Source of the DNA: Brachionus manjavacas
Lineage: Eukaryota; Rotifera; Eurotatoria; Ploima; Brachionidae
Reading direction: 5' to 3'
Assembly: GCA_019054805.1 (NCBI GenBank)
Contig: JAHQIY010000016.1
Location: 992,001-1,056,000 of the forward strand
Length of the DNA stretch: 64,000 nucleotides
The number at the start of each line of letters is the position of its first letter. Position 1 is the first letter of the stretch. Made by a program: the position numbers and the translations under genes. The notes under the pieces were generated by a model, which saw only the letters and a program-made list of their open reading frames with translations, was not told the DNA's origin and did not search any database. Shown piece by piece: positions 43,315 to 55,051 of the stretch.

Positions 43315-43493
43315 CCGATGGTCTAAATCAACTGCGAATTAAAACAGTCTGAGATCCATGAACAAGCAAATGGCCGATGATTCAATTATTTTAGTTAATT
43401 GTTAATTGCATGAAAAATTGGTTAGTTGAGGCAATGCGACCGTGTTGCACCTAATGGCCATTTAATCTCGGCGACCAATTTCAAATAAGCCAT

Positions 43494-43557
43494 TCTTTTT
43501 TTTCTTTTTTTTCTTTTTTTTCTTTTTTTTTCTTTTTTTTGTGCTGTATATAATAAA
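43494..43557 (+). terminator. T8C microsatellite and polyadenylation signal after PIAS
   Basis: A run of (T7-10 C) units at 43494-43540 is followed by AATAAA at 43552-43557, about 240 bases after the PIAS stop; this is its probable 3' end. Confidence 0.6.
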
Positions 43558-44125
43558 GTTTAAAATTTTTTTTCGCATTTTTCAGGCTTAACTCTGCACT
43601 CTTTTTAATTCTATTTTTTTCATCAATTTATCTATTTTTATTTTTAAAAATCATTAGAAAGAAAATTTGTCAAGATGAAAATAAAATTTCGAAAAATTAG
43701 ATTTTTTTTATTTTTGATTACCAAAAATCCTAAGGATTTGAAGCCTTAAAGAACGCAACTTCAGCCTTCTTAGTATATTTTTCAAAAATTTCTGTGGAAA
43801 CGCTCACTCTTTAAAAGTGGACTAATTTGCAGGGTATTTTTGCGTTTTCATACAAAAACTAGAATAACATTTTGAGAACAAATTTTGCACCTTTTAAAGC
43901 AAAAATTGTATTTCCTATTTGTGACAAAATTTCACAATGACGATGAATTCGGATCAAAAATTTGAAGTAATCAAAGGTGAAATTTTGTTAAAAACTTGCT
44001 TATTTATTTAGTTTGTAAGTTTGAAAGTCTGCATAATAGATTGATGTTCCTCTATTGTTTTTGCAATAATTTACGTTTAATATTATTAATTTAAGTAATT
44101 TTACAAAAGTAAAATATCATGAATC
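43558..44125. other. Intergenic, no gene seen
   Basis: AT-rich, no coding pattern. 44015-44035 and flanks contain scattered words shared with the adjacent inverted-repeat element. Confidence 0.4.
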
Positions 44126-44772
44126 TACGGCATTTTTAAGTTTATGATCAATTTTTGATGCTCAAAGTTTTAATAATGAATTAAACTGTTATTTTTTAAA
44201 ATAATTTTAGAGCTATATTTTTGGATTTAACATACTGAGAGGTTAACTCTGCAAAAGTCTGCAAAAAATAACTCACTGATAATTGTATCATTTAGATGGT
44301 GTGCATTCTGCAAGTTTTATTTTGATTTTTTAGAATTTACCTTTAGATTTAACAAAGTAAGTTGTATCCAACAATATACCTATTCAATTATTATTTTAGA
44401 TGATAAAAATTTAATTAATAATTAAAATTTGGTTTGAACATTTTGAGCATCCAAATAGCAAATTTACTTTAAATTTTGTAAATTCGACAATATGAAATTT
44501 CTGTACCAAAAGTGAAAACTCTGTATTTTTTTCTAATTGTGCAAAAATGAGCTTGAACAAAATAAAAACAGTACAATTTTCTACAAATTTCATCAAAAAA
44601 CCTGCATTTTTTTGTAAAATGCACACCATAAAAAATATTTAATTAAAAAATGCAATTAAAGAGTTTTTGCAGAAATTTGTACAATATTTTACTGTTTACA
44701 AGATCATTTTTGCACAATTAGAAAAAAATTATAACGTTTTAAATTTTTGTACAAAAATTTCACACTGCCGTA
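44126..44772. repeat. Inverted-repeat element related to the palindrome at 1.0 kb
   Basis: Begins TACGGCATTTTTAAGTTTAT and ends TTTCACACTGCCGTA, so the terminal bases TACGGCA/TGCCGTA are inverted. Inside, stretches such as TTGTACAATATTTTACTGTTTA, GCACAATTAGAAAAAAA and GATGGTGTGCATTCTGCA match the perfect palindrome at 973-1325 with many differences. Probably an older, longer family member. Confidence 0.7.
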
Positions 44773-45147
44773 AATTGTTGTAAAAAATAATTTACAAAAA
44801 ATTTTTAGAGCCTTGGCGTCATTTTTGTTTCTTCTTTGTTCTTTTAAGAACTTTTTTTCTTAAATTAATTTTCTTACGGTTTACAAAAATCTTTATCATA
44901 GAATAAAAATAATACCTAAAAGATGAATTATTTTTACGAATTTTTATTAGTTTTTAAAATATGGTTCCTAATTCTACAACCTAAAAGACAGATCCGAATC
45001 GAATTTCGAAAATAATTTTCATAGAAAATTTTAGTTTAATTTTGACTTAGCTTCATTCAAATACCTTAATTTTTTTTCCTTTAACAGATGCTTTTTTAAA
45101 AGGATATGGATCAATTTGGATAGAAATCCAAATAATGAAAAAAATTA

Positions 45148-46623
45148 AAATTTACTATAGTTGTTTTTATTTTTTATTGTTTTTATTGTTAAAAATTCAG
45201 TTCTATGGTTTAAAAAACACTCTAAGATAATAATACACTTTTTTTTATTTAATCTTGTTTTATTTAAAATAAAAATCAAGAATAAAACATAAAAATTTTG
45301 ATCTATTTTTAATATTTTTTAATAATAATTTTTATCAATAGAAAGGATTTTTTCCAGGATCAGATTTTTTAATATGTTTATCGCATTTGGAAATGCATTA
45401 ATATGAGCCCTCAGTGTTTTAAAGTGACCTTACTCAAAAATTTATGTATATTTTTAGCAATACTGTTATCAAATTTTTTAAATCAAAAATGGTATTTATA
45501 AAATCCTCATAAAATCATGATTATTTTGATGTCATTTCTATAAAAAACCTTTAGGCACCATATTTCTTGAACTAATTGCTACATAAATAAAATAATTATA
45601 TAATCTGAATCACCCGACCAAATCTTCATGAAAATACCTAACTTTGATTTAGGGTTTCTATCCGAAGTGTGCCATATCCTTTATATTTGAGAAAAAATGT
45701 AATATAAATTTAAAGAAGAATAAAACTGTAAATATACGTAAATTAAAGATTATATTCAAATTATAAAAACCTTTTTTTTGGCAAAATTTGTTTCAATAAA
45801 TTTATTTTTTTTATTTATTAACTTAATTATGTTACTATTAATTAAGTAATATATGAATAACTTAATTAAATAATTTAACTTAGTTAGTTAAGTTTAATAT
45901 TTACGACAACTAGTTAATTTGAATCATTAATTTTCTTTATAAATTAAAAATTGGAGCAAAATTTGGAAAATTAATGGCACTTTTTATTTCTGAAATATTC
46001 AAATTATTTGAAAATCCTAAAAAAAAGCTGGAAATTTTGCATATCGGTGCTTAGTGTAAAACTTGTTGTGCTGAACTGTTTAAAAATTAAAAAGAATTCT
46101 CAGAATTATAAGATAAATTTAATTCTTCTATTTTTAATTTTTTTCTAGATTTCAATGAACAGATAAAATTTATACATACAATATTTTTTTTTTAAATCAA
46201 TTTTAAATTTTTTTCGTATTTTCCAATTTCTTATTGTTTTCCTACATGCTTGAATGTGTTATTCGGAAAACTCATAAATATTCTTCAAAAATTGTGTGCA
46301 ATTCGCAAAGAACTTTTCGTTTGAAGAAGTTATTGACTTTAAAAAAATATTATATTTATAAATTAAAGTCAAAATTTTATACAAATTACTACAGTAAAAG
46401 TGGTAAAAAATGTATAATAAATATAAAAAAGAGAGATCACAAAAACTACTTCAAACGGAAAGTCTTCGCCAATTGCTCACAATTTTTGAAAATTTTTATG
46501 AATATTCTTACCAGTGTTAAATTTAAAACATAAAAACCCTACAAAAAAGTTCTTGGTTCATAGCTTATTAATAAGAAATTAGGGGGAGTGGATTTTTACT
46601 ACTTTTGTTTTTGAAAATAATTT
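45148..46623 (+). repeat. Tandem duplication, left copy
   Basis: A 1476-bp unit, directly followed by a near-identical second unit. The only differences I find by eye are one substitution (45254 T versus G) and two one-base length changes in an A run (near 45690) and a T run (near 45778). It contains a 99-codon frame (46234-46533) rich in K, Y and N, with no recognisable domain. I do not regard it as a supported gene. Confidence 0.9.
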
Positions 46624-48097
46624 AAATTTACTATAGTTGTTTTTATTTTTTATTGTTTTTATTGTTAAAAATTCAGTTCTATGGTTTAAAAAACACTCTA
46701 AGATAATAATACACTTTTTTTTATTTAATCTTGTTTGATTTAAAATAAAAATCAAGAATAAAACATAAAAATTTTGATCTATTTTTAATATTTTTTAATA
46801 ATAATTTTTATCAATAGAAAGGATTTTTTCCAGGATCAGATTTTTTAATATGTTTATCGCATTTGGAAATGCATTAATATGAGCCCTCAGTGTTTTAAAG
46901 TGACCTTACTCAAAAATTTATGTATATTTTTAGCAATACTGTTATCAAATTTTTTAAATCAAAAATGGTATTTATAAAATCCTCATAAAATCATGATTAT
47001 TTTGATGTCATTTCTATAAAAAACCTTTAGGCACCATATTTCTTGAACTAATTGCTACATAAATAAAATAATTATATAATCTGAATCACCCGACCAAATC
47101 TTCATGAAAATACCTAACTTTGATTTAGGGTTTCTATCCGAAGTGTGCCATATCCTTTATATTTGAGAAAAATGTAATATAAATTTAAAGAAGAATAAAA
47201 CTGTAAATATACGTAAATTAAAGATTATATTCAAATTATAAAAACCTTTTTTTGGCAAAATTTGTTTCAATAAATTTATTTTTTTTATTTATTAACTTAA
47301 TTATGTTACTATTAATTAAGTAATATATGAATAACTTAATTAAATAATTTAACTTAGTTAGTTAAGTTTAATATTTACGACAACTAGTTAATTTGAATCA
47401 TTAATTTTCTTTATAAATTAAAAATTGGAGCAAAATTTGGAAAATTAATGGCACTTTTTATTTCTGAAATATTCAAATTATTTGAAAATCCTAAAAAAAA
47501 GCTGGAAATTTTGCATATCGGTGCTTAGTGTAAAACTTGTTGTGCTGAACTGTTTAAAAATTAAAAAGAATTCTCAGAATTATAAGATAAATTTAATTCT
47601 TCTATTTTTAATTTTTTTCTAGATTTCAATGAACAGATAAAATTTATACATACAATATTTTTTTTTTAAATCAATTTTAAATTTTTTTCGTATTTTCCAA
47701 TTTCTTATTGTTTTCCTACATGCTTGAATGTGTTATTCGGAAAACTCATAAATATTCTTCAAAAATTGTGTGCAATTCGCAAAGAACTTTTCGTTTGAAG
47801 AAGTTATTGACTTTAAAAAAATATTATATTTATAAATTAAAGTCAAAATTTTATACAAATTACTACAGTAAAAGTGGTAAAAAATGTATAATAAATATAA
47901 AAAAGAGAGATCACAAAAACTACTTCAAACGGAAAGTCTTCGCCAATTGCTCACAATTTTTGAAAATTTTTATGAATATTCTTACCAGTGTTAAATTTAA
48001 AACATAAAAACCCTACAAAAAAGTTCTTGGTTCATAGCTTATTAATAAGAAATTAGGGGGAGTGGATTTTTACTACTTTTGTTTTTGAAAATAATTT
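46624..48097 (+). repeat. Tandem duplication, right copy
   Basis: 1474 bp, same content as the left copy, including an identical 99-codon frame at 47708-48007. The copies share only AAATTTACTATAG at their starts and GAAAATAATTT at their ends, so the junction is a simple head-to-tail join with no obvious mobile-element ends. Confidence 0.9.
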
Positions 48098-48991
48098 GTT
48101 TATAAAGCGGCGGTGAAGTTTGGACCAAAAACTTTAGCAAAAAATATATGATTAGATTGAACATTTTTAAACGAAAATTTTTTTACCGTAAACAAAAGAA
48201 AAAAAAATTGATTATTTAGAAACAGTTCTATTACGGATTTTTTTTTCTTTTTTTACTCTAATGATAGAAATTTTCAAAATTATAAATTTATTTTTAATTT
48301 TAAAAATGTCTTGTTTTGCTTTCTTTTTTTTTGCTCTAAACCTCAACACGACATTTATAAGTCTGAAAAATTAGGTAAATTTGCTCAATTGAAGTTGCTG
48401 CTTATTTTCTGCAAATTTTTACAATTCTTAAATGTACTAAAATATTTATTAAGTCAATAAGTGTATAATTTTACTAATGAGATACATGTTTTAAATTTTT
48501 TTTTGGTCAATTGGAATTTTCTTTTTTGTTTTTTTAGTGCAAAATGGGTTTATTCTTATTTTTGCATAAACTCAAATATTCATCTCTGCAGTAAAAATTT
48601 AAGAAATTTACTGATTACATCGGTTGAAATAAAAAAAAAATTTTTAAATGAAATTAATTTCTAATAAAGAATCATAATGAAATTTAAAAATTTATTTTGG
48701 AAAAAACTAGAAATTCAATAAAACCTCATATTTTAAATAAATTAGAAGATTTTTTTCTAAAGGAAACATTTTTTGTCAGTCTTCATTAGCTTCGGAAAAA
48801 CTTACCATGTAAAATTATGCTAAACGACATAATTATTTAAATTCTTAACGAAAAAATCTTGCCACTTTTTATCATTGCTTACATTTAATGCTAATTTCAC
48901 GAAATTCGCTGATAAAATTCTACTTTTCTTTACTTTTATAATTAATTTTATTTATTAATTTAATTTTATTAAATAAAATTAAGATTTAGAA
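48098..48991. other. Intergenic upstream of PGGT1B
   Basis: AT-rich; short frames only. Should contain the PGGT1B promoter. Confidence 0.4.
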
Positions 48992-50268
48992 ATGGACAAT
49001 TTAATTTTTGATCCTGAAATCATTAGTAAACGAAACAAAAAACTTGTTAAATATTTAAAACAAACTTTATGCATTCTACCATATCGTATTCTTTCCTTAG
49101 ATACATCAAAGTAAGAATTGAAAAATTATTTTTTCTATTGATTCTAAATAAGAAATTAAAGAATGCTTTTGGCTTATTTTGCTGTTTCTGGTCTCGATAT
49201 TCTCAATAAATTAGACGAACTTCCACATTCTAGTCAAGATATTATCAACTGGATTTACAATCACCTAATATCGGAGAATATAGGTGGAATAGAAACTGGC
49301 TCTTGTGGTTACAGGGGCTCAACTACTTTGGTATCTGATAAAAATGTATTTTTAAAAATTAATAAAAATGATGTGATAAAAAATGATAATTATTTTATTT
49401 AAAGAAAAATGTTCAAAATCATAAATATGATTGCTCACATTTAACTATGACATTTTCAGCTTTGAATGCTTTGTTAACCCTTGGCGATGACTTGTCTCGA
49501 CTTGATAAAAAAGCTATTTTAAAAAGCATCCAAGCTCTTCAACTTCCGGATGGAAGGTAATTATGAAATCAAAATGATTAAATTTTTTTTAAATAAAACA
49601 TCTCCCAAAGCATCACTGCTACTAATCAAGATGGAGAAAATGATGTTCGATTTTTGTACAGTTCTTCCTGTATTTGCTTTATTTTAGATGATTGGTCTTT
49701 TATAGATACTGATAAGGCTCTTGAATTCATACTTTCGTGTTTGGTTTGTAAAATTCTAATTAAAATTAATAATAATTTAAAATAACATGAAAAAAACAAG
49801 ACTTATGAAGGTGCATTTGGACAAATTCCGGGAGCAGAAGCTCATGGTGGTTCAACATTTTGTGCTGTAGCATCTCTTTATTTAATGAACAAGCTCACGA
49901 GCTTAAGTGATTTTCAAATTCATCGTTTAAAGCAATGGTGTTTAAATCGACAAGATAAAGGCTTTAATGGACGAGTTAACAAACCAATTGATAGCTGCTA
50001 CTCATTTTGGATAGGAGCTACACTTAAGTTATTAGAAATGCTACATTTCACAAACTATGAGGATAATGTAAACTACATTTTTGAAACATTTGATGATATT
50101 ACTGGGGGATTTTCAAAATGGCCAGGTTTTAGTCCGGATCCTTTGCACACTTATATGGGTATTTGTGCACTTTCTCTAGTAAATTTTTCAACTTATGAAA
50201 AAATCCATCCAGCTTTGGTTATTAGTCAAAAAGCTTATGAAAACTTGAAAAAAATTCATGAAAAATAA
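48992..50268 (+). CDS. PGGT1B: Geranylgeranyltransferase type I beta subunit
   Basis: Exons 48992-49110, 49162-49345, 49405-49556, 49611-49743 and 49801-50268 join in frame to 351 residues (vertebrate about 377). The alpha-alpha barrel repeats of prenyltransferase beta subunits are clear: AYFAVSGLDIL, GSCGYRGSTTL, LTLGDDLSR, EAHGGSTFCAVASL, GFNGRVNKPIDSCYSFWIGA, GGFSKWPGFSPDPLHTYMGI. Zinc ligands of the family are present: D and C in PIDSCYSF and H in DPLHTY. With the shared alpha subunit it adds C20 groups to CaaL proteins such as Rho, Rac and Rap in the cytosol. Introns are 51-59 nt. It lacks the C-terminal extension of vertebrates. The first exon and the 49162 junction (TCA-AA|A-ATG) restore the conserved S-L-x-T-S motif. 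Confidence 0.93.
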
Positions 50269-52066
50269 GATTTTGACAAATTCTTCTATTTATTTATAAG
50301 ATTTATTTAATAAATGGTTTTTTTATTACTTTTATTTAGATCGTTAAATTTTAAGTTTAAAAATTAAAAAAAATTCTATATATAAACCTCTATTTTTTGA
50401 TTTCTCACAAAATGATGAAATGATGCAAAAAAAATATTTTTTAACTAATTAATTTAGCTATTTTAAATATATTTAAAATCAAATATTTCAATAAAATACC
50501 GTATCCTCTTGCTTCAAAAAAAACTAAAAAAAACTAAATCACCGACATAGATCAAATTTTATTAGAGAAAGTTAATTGTTCGAAATAAACGCACACAGTA
50601 AAGGTAAGATTTTTTTGTGAAAAATGAGATTTAAAAATACAAAGAATAAATTCGATAAAAATTTAATAATTATAATAAATTATTTTTCCAATTGTATCTA
50701 TTGGTAATTTTTTGGTAATCCGACACTTAAGATCTATAGTGACGATTAAATTTATTTTCAATTTTTTTGAAAGGTTTAAATTAGGCCTGGCTAAATTACA
50801 AATTCATGGGTTTACCATATGGTAACTTCGAGTAAATTGGCTTATTTTTCTCTTTATTAAATTTTTTTTAACTTGAAATGAATGTGGTTCGGAGAATTGC
50901 GGCAAAGGTAGCATCCTTTTTTAGCTGCTACTCCTATAAGCAAGAGGAAACGGTATTTATTACAGCTCTTCATTTTTAGATCATTCTGATGTCTGTTGGT
51001 AGTCGCTGCTGCAGTCAACTAGTTCATCAATTTCATCTTCATTTTCATCATCTGAAGAATATTCAAGACCAAAAAATTCATCTTCCGAGTCAAAATTATC
51101 ACTGCCATTACCAAGGTCATGCTAGTCTGAAAAACCTGATTCGATATTGTTGTCATTGGATAGCTAGTCCAGTGGACGTAAGGCTGAAGCTCACCTCGGA
51201 ATTTTATAGAATTTTATTTTTTAAGTAAAATTTATTAGAAATGAATGATATTTTAATGTTAAATAGTTCAAAAATTTAACTGAATTTAAAACCCCCTCGC
51301 GATTTTAATAACAAATTTATAGAATAAATAATTTAAACTAAACAATGAAACTATTAAAAAAATTAACTTTAAGAGAAAAAAATTTGTTTTAATTTTAGCA
51401 GTAGTTCCTGTGGTGTAATGGTTTATACCAGCGCTGATATTGTTTCTTTTGGGAGTTTATTCCATGATCCAACAACTCTGTTTGTTAAAATTTAATTTTT
51501 ATGCAATTTTTTGTGAAAAAAGAGCTTAAAAACCCGCGGGTCTTCTATGTGTGATTTATTTATATCAGTAGTAAATGAAAAACCATGTAAAATTAAGTAA
51601 ATCTTAAATTTCAACTTAAAATCTATAATTTTTGTATTATAAATAAAAATTTAATAAATTAAATCAGATCAAAAGTCTAACGAATTCAATTTTTTTTAAT
51701 TATAAAAAAATTTAACTAAAGATAATTCATCATCTAGTAAGAAATCTTTTATGAATTTTGAAAATTTGCTTCAATTCTAATATTTTTCAAATTTATTTTT
51801 TAATCATGCTTAAACGATGGTATTGCATAAATTTGAATGAATAAAATGCAACCAAAACAAAGAAACAAGAATCAAATAATTTTTCTAGTAGTCAAAAATT
51901 TGCCTTATAATTAGTAGCAACGCTGCTCAAAATTTCTCCTAACAAATTCAATTTTAAGTATGCTTTTAAACTATTTTATTTTATAATTATTAAGATATGA
52001 AATTGACAAACAAATAAAAAATATCTTAATTTTCAATTACTTTATTAAAATTAATCATTAATACTA
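50269..52066. other. Intergenic with possible relics
   Basis: No complete gene. On the reverse strand, 51120-50981 reads an acidic string (DNFDSEDEFFGLEYSSDDEN ... QQTSE and stop) that resembles the acidic termini of some transposase-like proteins, with stops just upstream. At about 51410-51480 a tRNA-like A box (GTGGTGTAATGGTTTATACC) is present without a convincing cloverleaf. Confidence 0.35.
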
Positions 52067-52892
52067 TTAATCATTTTGATATTTTTTTCTTGAGCTAAGT
52101 ACACTCAATGCGATTCCTGCCTGTGCATAGTAATATGTGCTCATAACAACAATATTTCCGTATTCAAATTTTCGAGCAAACATAAAATAGCACAAGAATA
52201 CATCTGATACACCAAAAAGTATTGAACCTGTACAAAAAAATTAATTTTAAATCAAAAAAAAAATTTCTTACCAATCGCTCCAAAAATGCTTGGTAGACTA
52301 TGGTATGACTGCAAGTTTACTTGGGAAATTGATCGCCAGATCATGCTGAATAATATTGTCACATAGCCAATTAATATAATCTTTAGAGAATAGTCCTCAA
52401 CAAATGGAAGTAAGTAATAGGACAAACAAAACTCAATAAAGCCGAGAATAAATGCTATTTTTAGTCTCAATGGCTTAAAACCGAAGGAAGAAATATAAAT
52501 TATATGAGCTATTCCAAATAATGCTACAGCTACTAAAAAAAAACTAAAAATAAAATTTTTTAATTCATTACTAACATTTTTTATATCATTTACTTTTTAT
52601 AGCAGATCAAAGCATCGGCGATAACGGACAAGACTAAGCCGATCAAAATTCTCTTCGAATAGTCAGACTTGGGACTTGTTTTTAAATTTTGTAAAACAAA
52701 AACAATCAAAGATAAGATAGGAGCACATTTGAAAATGACGTAATTATAGTTTATTTGAACATATCGAGGATAGTTGAGCAGAAAAAAACTTGATGTCACT
52801 AGGAAAGGAATAATATTAATAACCTTAGACAAATCGCTAGAAAAATATTAAAAATTAATAATATTAAAAAAATTTACTGAAGCTTGCACCAT
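52067..52892 (-). CDS. TMEM86: TMEM86/YhhN family membrane protein (lysoplasmalogenase type)
   Basis: Reverse-strand exons 52892-52878 (MVQAS), 52823-52591, 52543-52272 and 52227-52067 join in frame to 226 residues, near the usual 220-240. Eight or so hydrophobic segments are visible. Family motifs: FKCAPILSLIVFVL, RRILIG-like KRILIGLVLSVIADAL, LFGIAHIIYISSFGFKPL, LFGVSDVFLCY, and STYYYAQAGIAL. TMEM86 proteins hydrolyse the vinyl-ether bond of lysoplasmalogens in ER membranes; activity is inferred. The 15-nt first exon and a 9-T acceptor-proximal run in exon 3 are the least certain joins; both keep frame and restore family spacing. Introns are 44-54 nt. Confidence 0.85.
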
Positions 52893-53476
52893 TTTGAAAA
52901 TATTAATATTTTTTTTAATCGTTTATGAATAGAGAGGTTTTATTATCTAAAGAAACAGCCGACAGAATTATCTTTAAAAGTGAATAAAGCCAAACTTTGC
53001 GTATCCTTAGAGACAATAAATCGATCTCATACATAAACTTAGCTTTCTTAAGAGCAATTTTAATAAAATATTATAATAAAAATTTATATTGTTATATTTT
53101 AATGCTGATAATTTGATATCATCAAGTTAGAATAATCCTCTGGGTATTTTTGTTAAAGATGATAATTTTACACTTTAGACTGTGTTTGTTAAGGAAATTT
53201 TAAAATCAATTATATGATTATAACAAAAAAAATAAAAAACGGAAACTAATATTTATAATTTCTAATAGTTTTTCAACAAAAAAAAATGGAAAAAACTCGA
53301 TTAAAGTGTAAAATTAAAGAGAAATTTTATTCTAGATTTCTAAACAATTCGTTTCTATGGTCTGAGAGTTTATTTAAAAAAATTAAAATAAGTAAAAATA
53401 AGCAAAATAAAAAATAAATTTCATTTTAGTAGACAAACATAAGAACTTTGAAAATTTGAGAAAATTTCATTAAATC
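52893..53476. other. Intergenic, no gene seen
   Basis: AT-rich; should hold the TMEM86 promoter. Nothing recognisable. Confidence 0.4.
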
Positions 53477-54059
53477 TAACGGGTGATCAAAAAAGAATGT
53501 TCAAAAGTTTGAGATCTAAAAAAATAATGTTCCCATAGACTAAATTTAACCAGATTTTGTTCAGTTATTTTGTATCATCTAATAATTAAAAAAATATAAA
53601 AATCTAGTTTAAAATTGATTAATTTAATTGATATAATTGGTAATTTTATTGAGCATTTAATCTATTCGGAAGAGAATTTTTGAATTTTTTTTTTTAAATA
53701 CTAATATAGCTATTCAAAAATGTATTAAATTAATGCATAATCTAAGTTTAATATTAATTTAAAATTTGAAATCATTTGTACTTTCCTTTCGTAAGATATA
53801 TCGAAAAGCATATTGAAACGTAATATTTTTGATGAAATTCAATAAGTCAAATTTTAATGTTTTTTTTTAATAACTTTTGATCAAAAAATCGTTATTAAAA
53901 AGTTAAAATTAGTAAAAATTTTTACAACTAGTTTTTTAAATTTTTTTAATTATTAGATGATACAAAATAACTGAACAAAATCTGGTTAAATTTAGTCTAT
54001 CGGAACATACTTTTTTTAAATTTCAAACTTTTGAATATTCTTTTTTGAAAACCCGTTAA
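53477..54059. mobile_element. Inverted-repeat element with TA ends (Tc1/mariner-like MITE)
   Basis: Starts TAACGGGTGATCAAAAAAGA and ends with the near reverse complement (TTTTGAAAACCCGTTA). Arms of about 120 bp include GTTCAGTTATTTTGTATCAT / ATGATACAAAATAACTGAAC exactly. About 580 bp, no transposase frame inside. TA at each end suits Tc1/mariner target choice. Confidence 0.75.
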
Positions 54060-55051
54060 AATATTTATTTAATTTAAAATACCGTATTCCCTTGTTTGAT
54101 TAAGCTGCACCTCAAACTAAGACTCGCTGAACCATGCACCAAAATACATCTTACCCATGCTATAACATTTTTAAATTTGAATGCATGGTCTAATTGTTTT
54201 ATCACGGGTTTAGGTCTACATCAATTTAACGCATTATCAAGACTTAAAAAAAGTGAAAGACAAAAAGTAAAAACAAATTTTTTTAATTTTGCATTTGATG
54301 CAGAATCAAAATTAAGAAAAGAAATATTTAAAAAAATTAATTTTTTATAAATTATGGTGCAGAGTTTAAGTTAGTTTAACTTTTAAAGATGATTAGAACT
54401 AGATAAAAATAATTCTATAGTATATTTCCAAATTATAAAGTTATTTTTTATTTTAGCATGGGGTCAATTGTCGCTTATATATGCAATAAAATCTAAGAAT
54501 CAAAAGTTATCCCACGCAACATTCTGTAAGGGTATTTTAAATTAAAAAATAATTTGACATCAATGAAAAAAAAGTCAAAATTACTTAATTATATAACTGA
54601 ACTAAAAGTATTAAAATTATTAAGAATTTGATCAGTAGAATAAAATGAGATGAAATTTTTAGTCAACATTTTGTTGTATTTTAACAAATTTTCGTTCGAC
54701 AATTATTTAAATCTTTTCCTTTTTGTCACAAAACAAAATCAGAAAGGAAGTCAAATGATATTTATTTTACAAGCTCTAAAAAAATTGAATATAAATAATC
54801 AATAATAATTATATTAAATTTCCTATCTTTAGGCATGTGTCAATTTGAAATAAAAAAATTGTTAAGATAAAAATAATTTATTTTTAGCAAATTATTGAGT
54901 AGAAAATTTCATTTTTTTATTCTGATTTACAAAATTAGAAAATGTGTACAAAAATTTAAAAAAAAATCCAAATTTTTGACATAAAATTGATTTAAAAAAA
55001 AGTACCGCACTTGCAGGAGTGGATTATATTAAAAAAGGAAATAAAAAAAAT
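54060..55051. other. Spacer between the inverted-repeat element and KIF4 3' end
   Basis: Contains an 84-codon frame (54099-54350) with odd composition and no domain; a mobile-element scrap is possible. Otherwise nothing seen. Confidence 0.35.

Noticed and set aside
46234..46533. 99-codon frame repeated identically at 47708-48007
   Set aside because: Identity follows from the surrounding duplication, not selection; composition is K/Y/N-rich like translated AT-rich DNA, with no domain or intron evidence.
54096..54350. 84-codon forward frame downstream of the inverted-repeat element
   Set aside because: No domain, no splice context, composition drifts to K/N/F-rich; might be mobile-element debris but unsupported.
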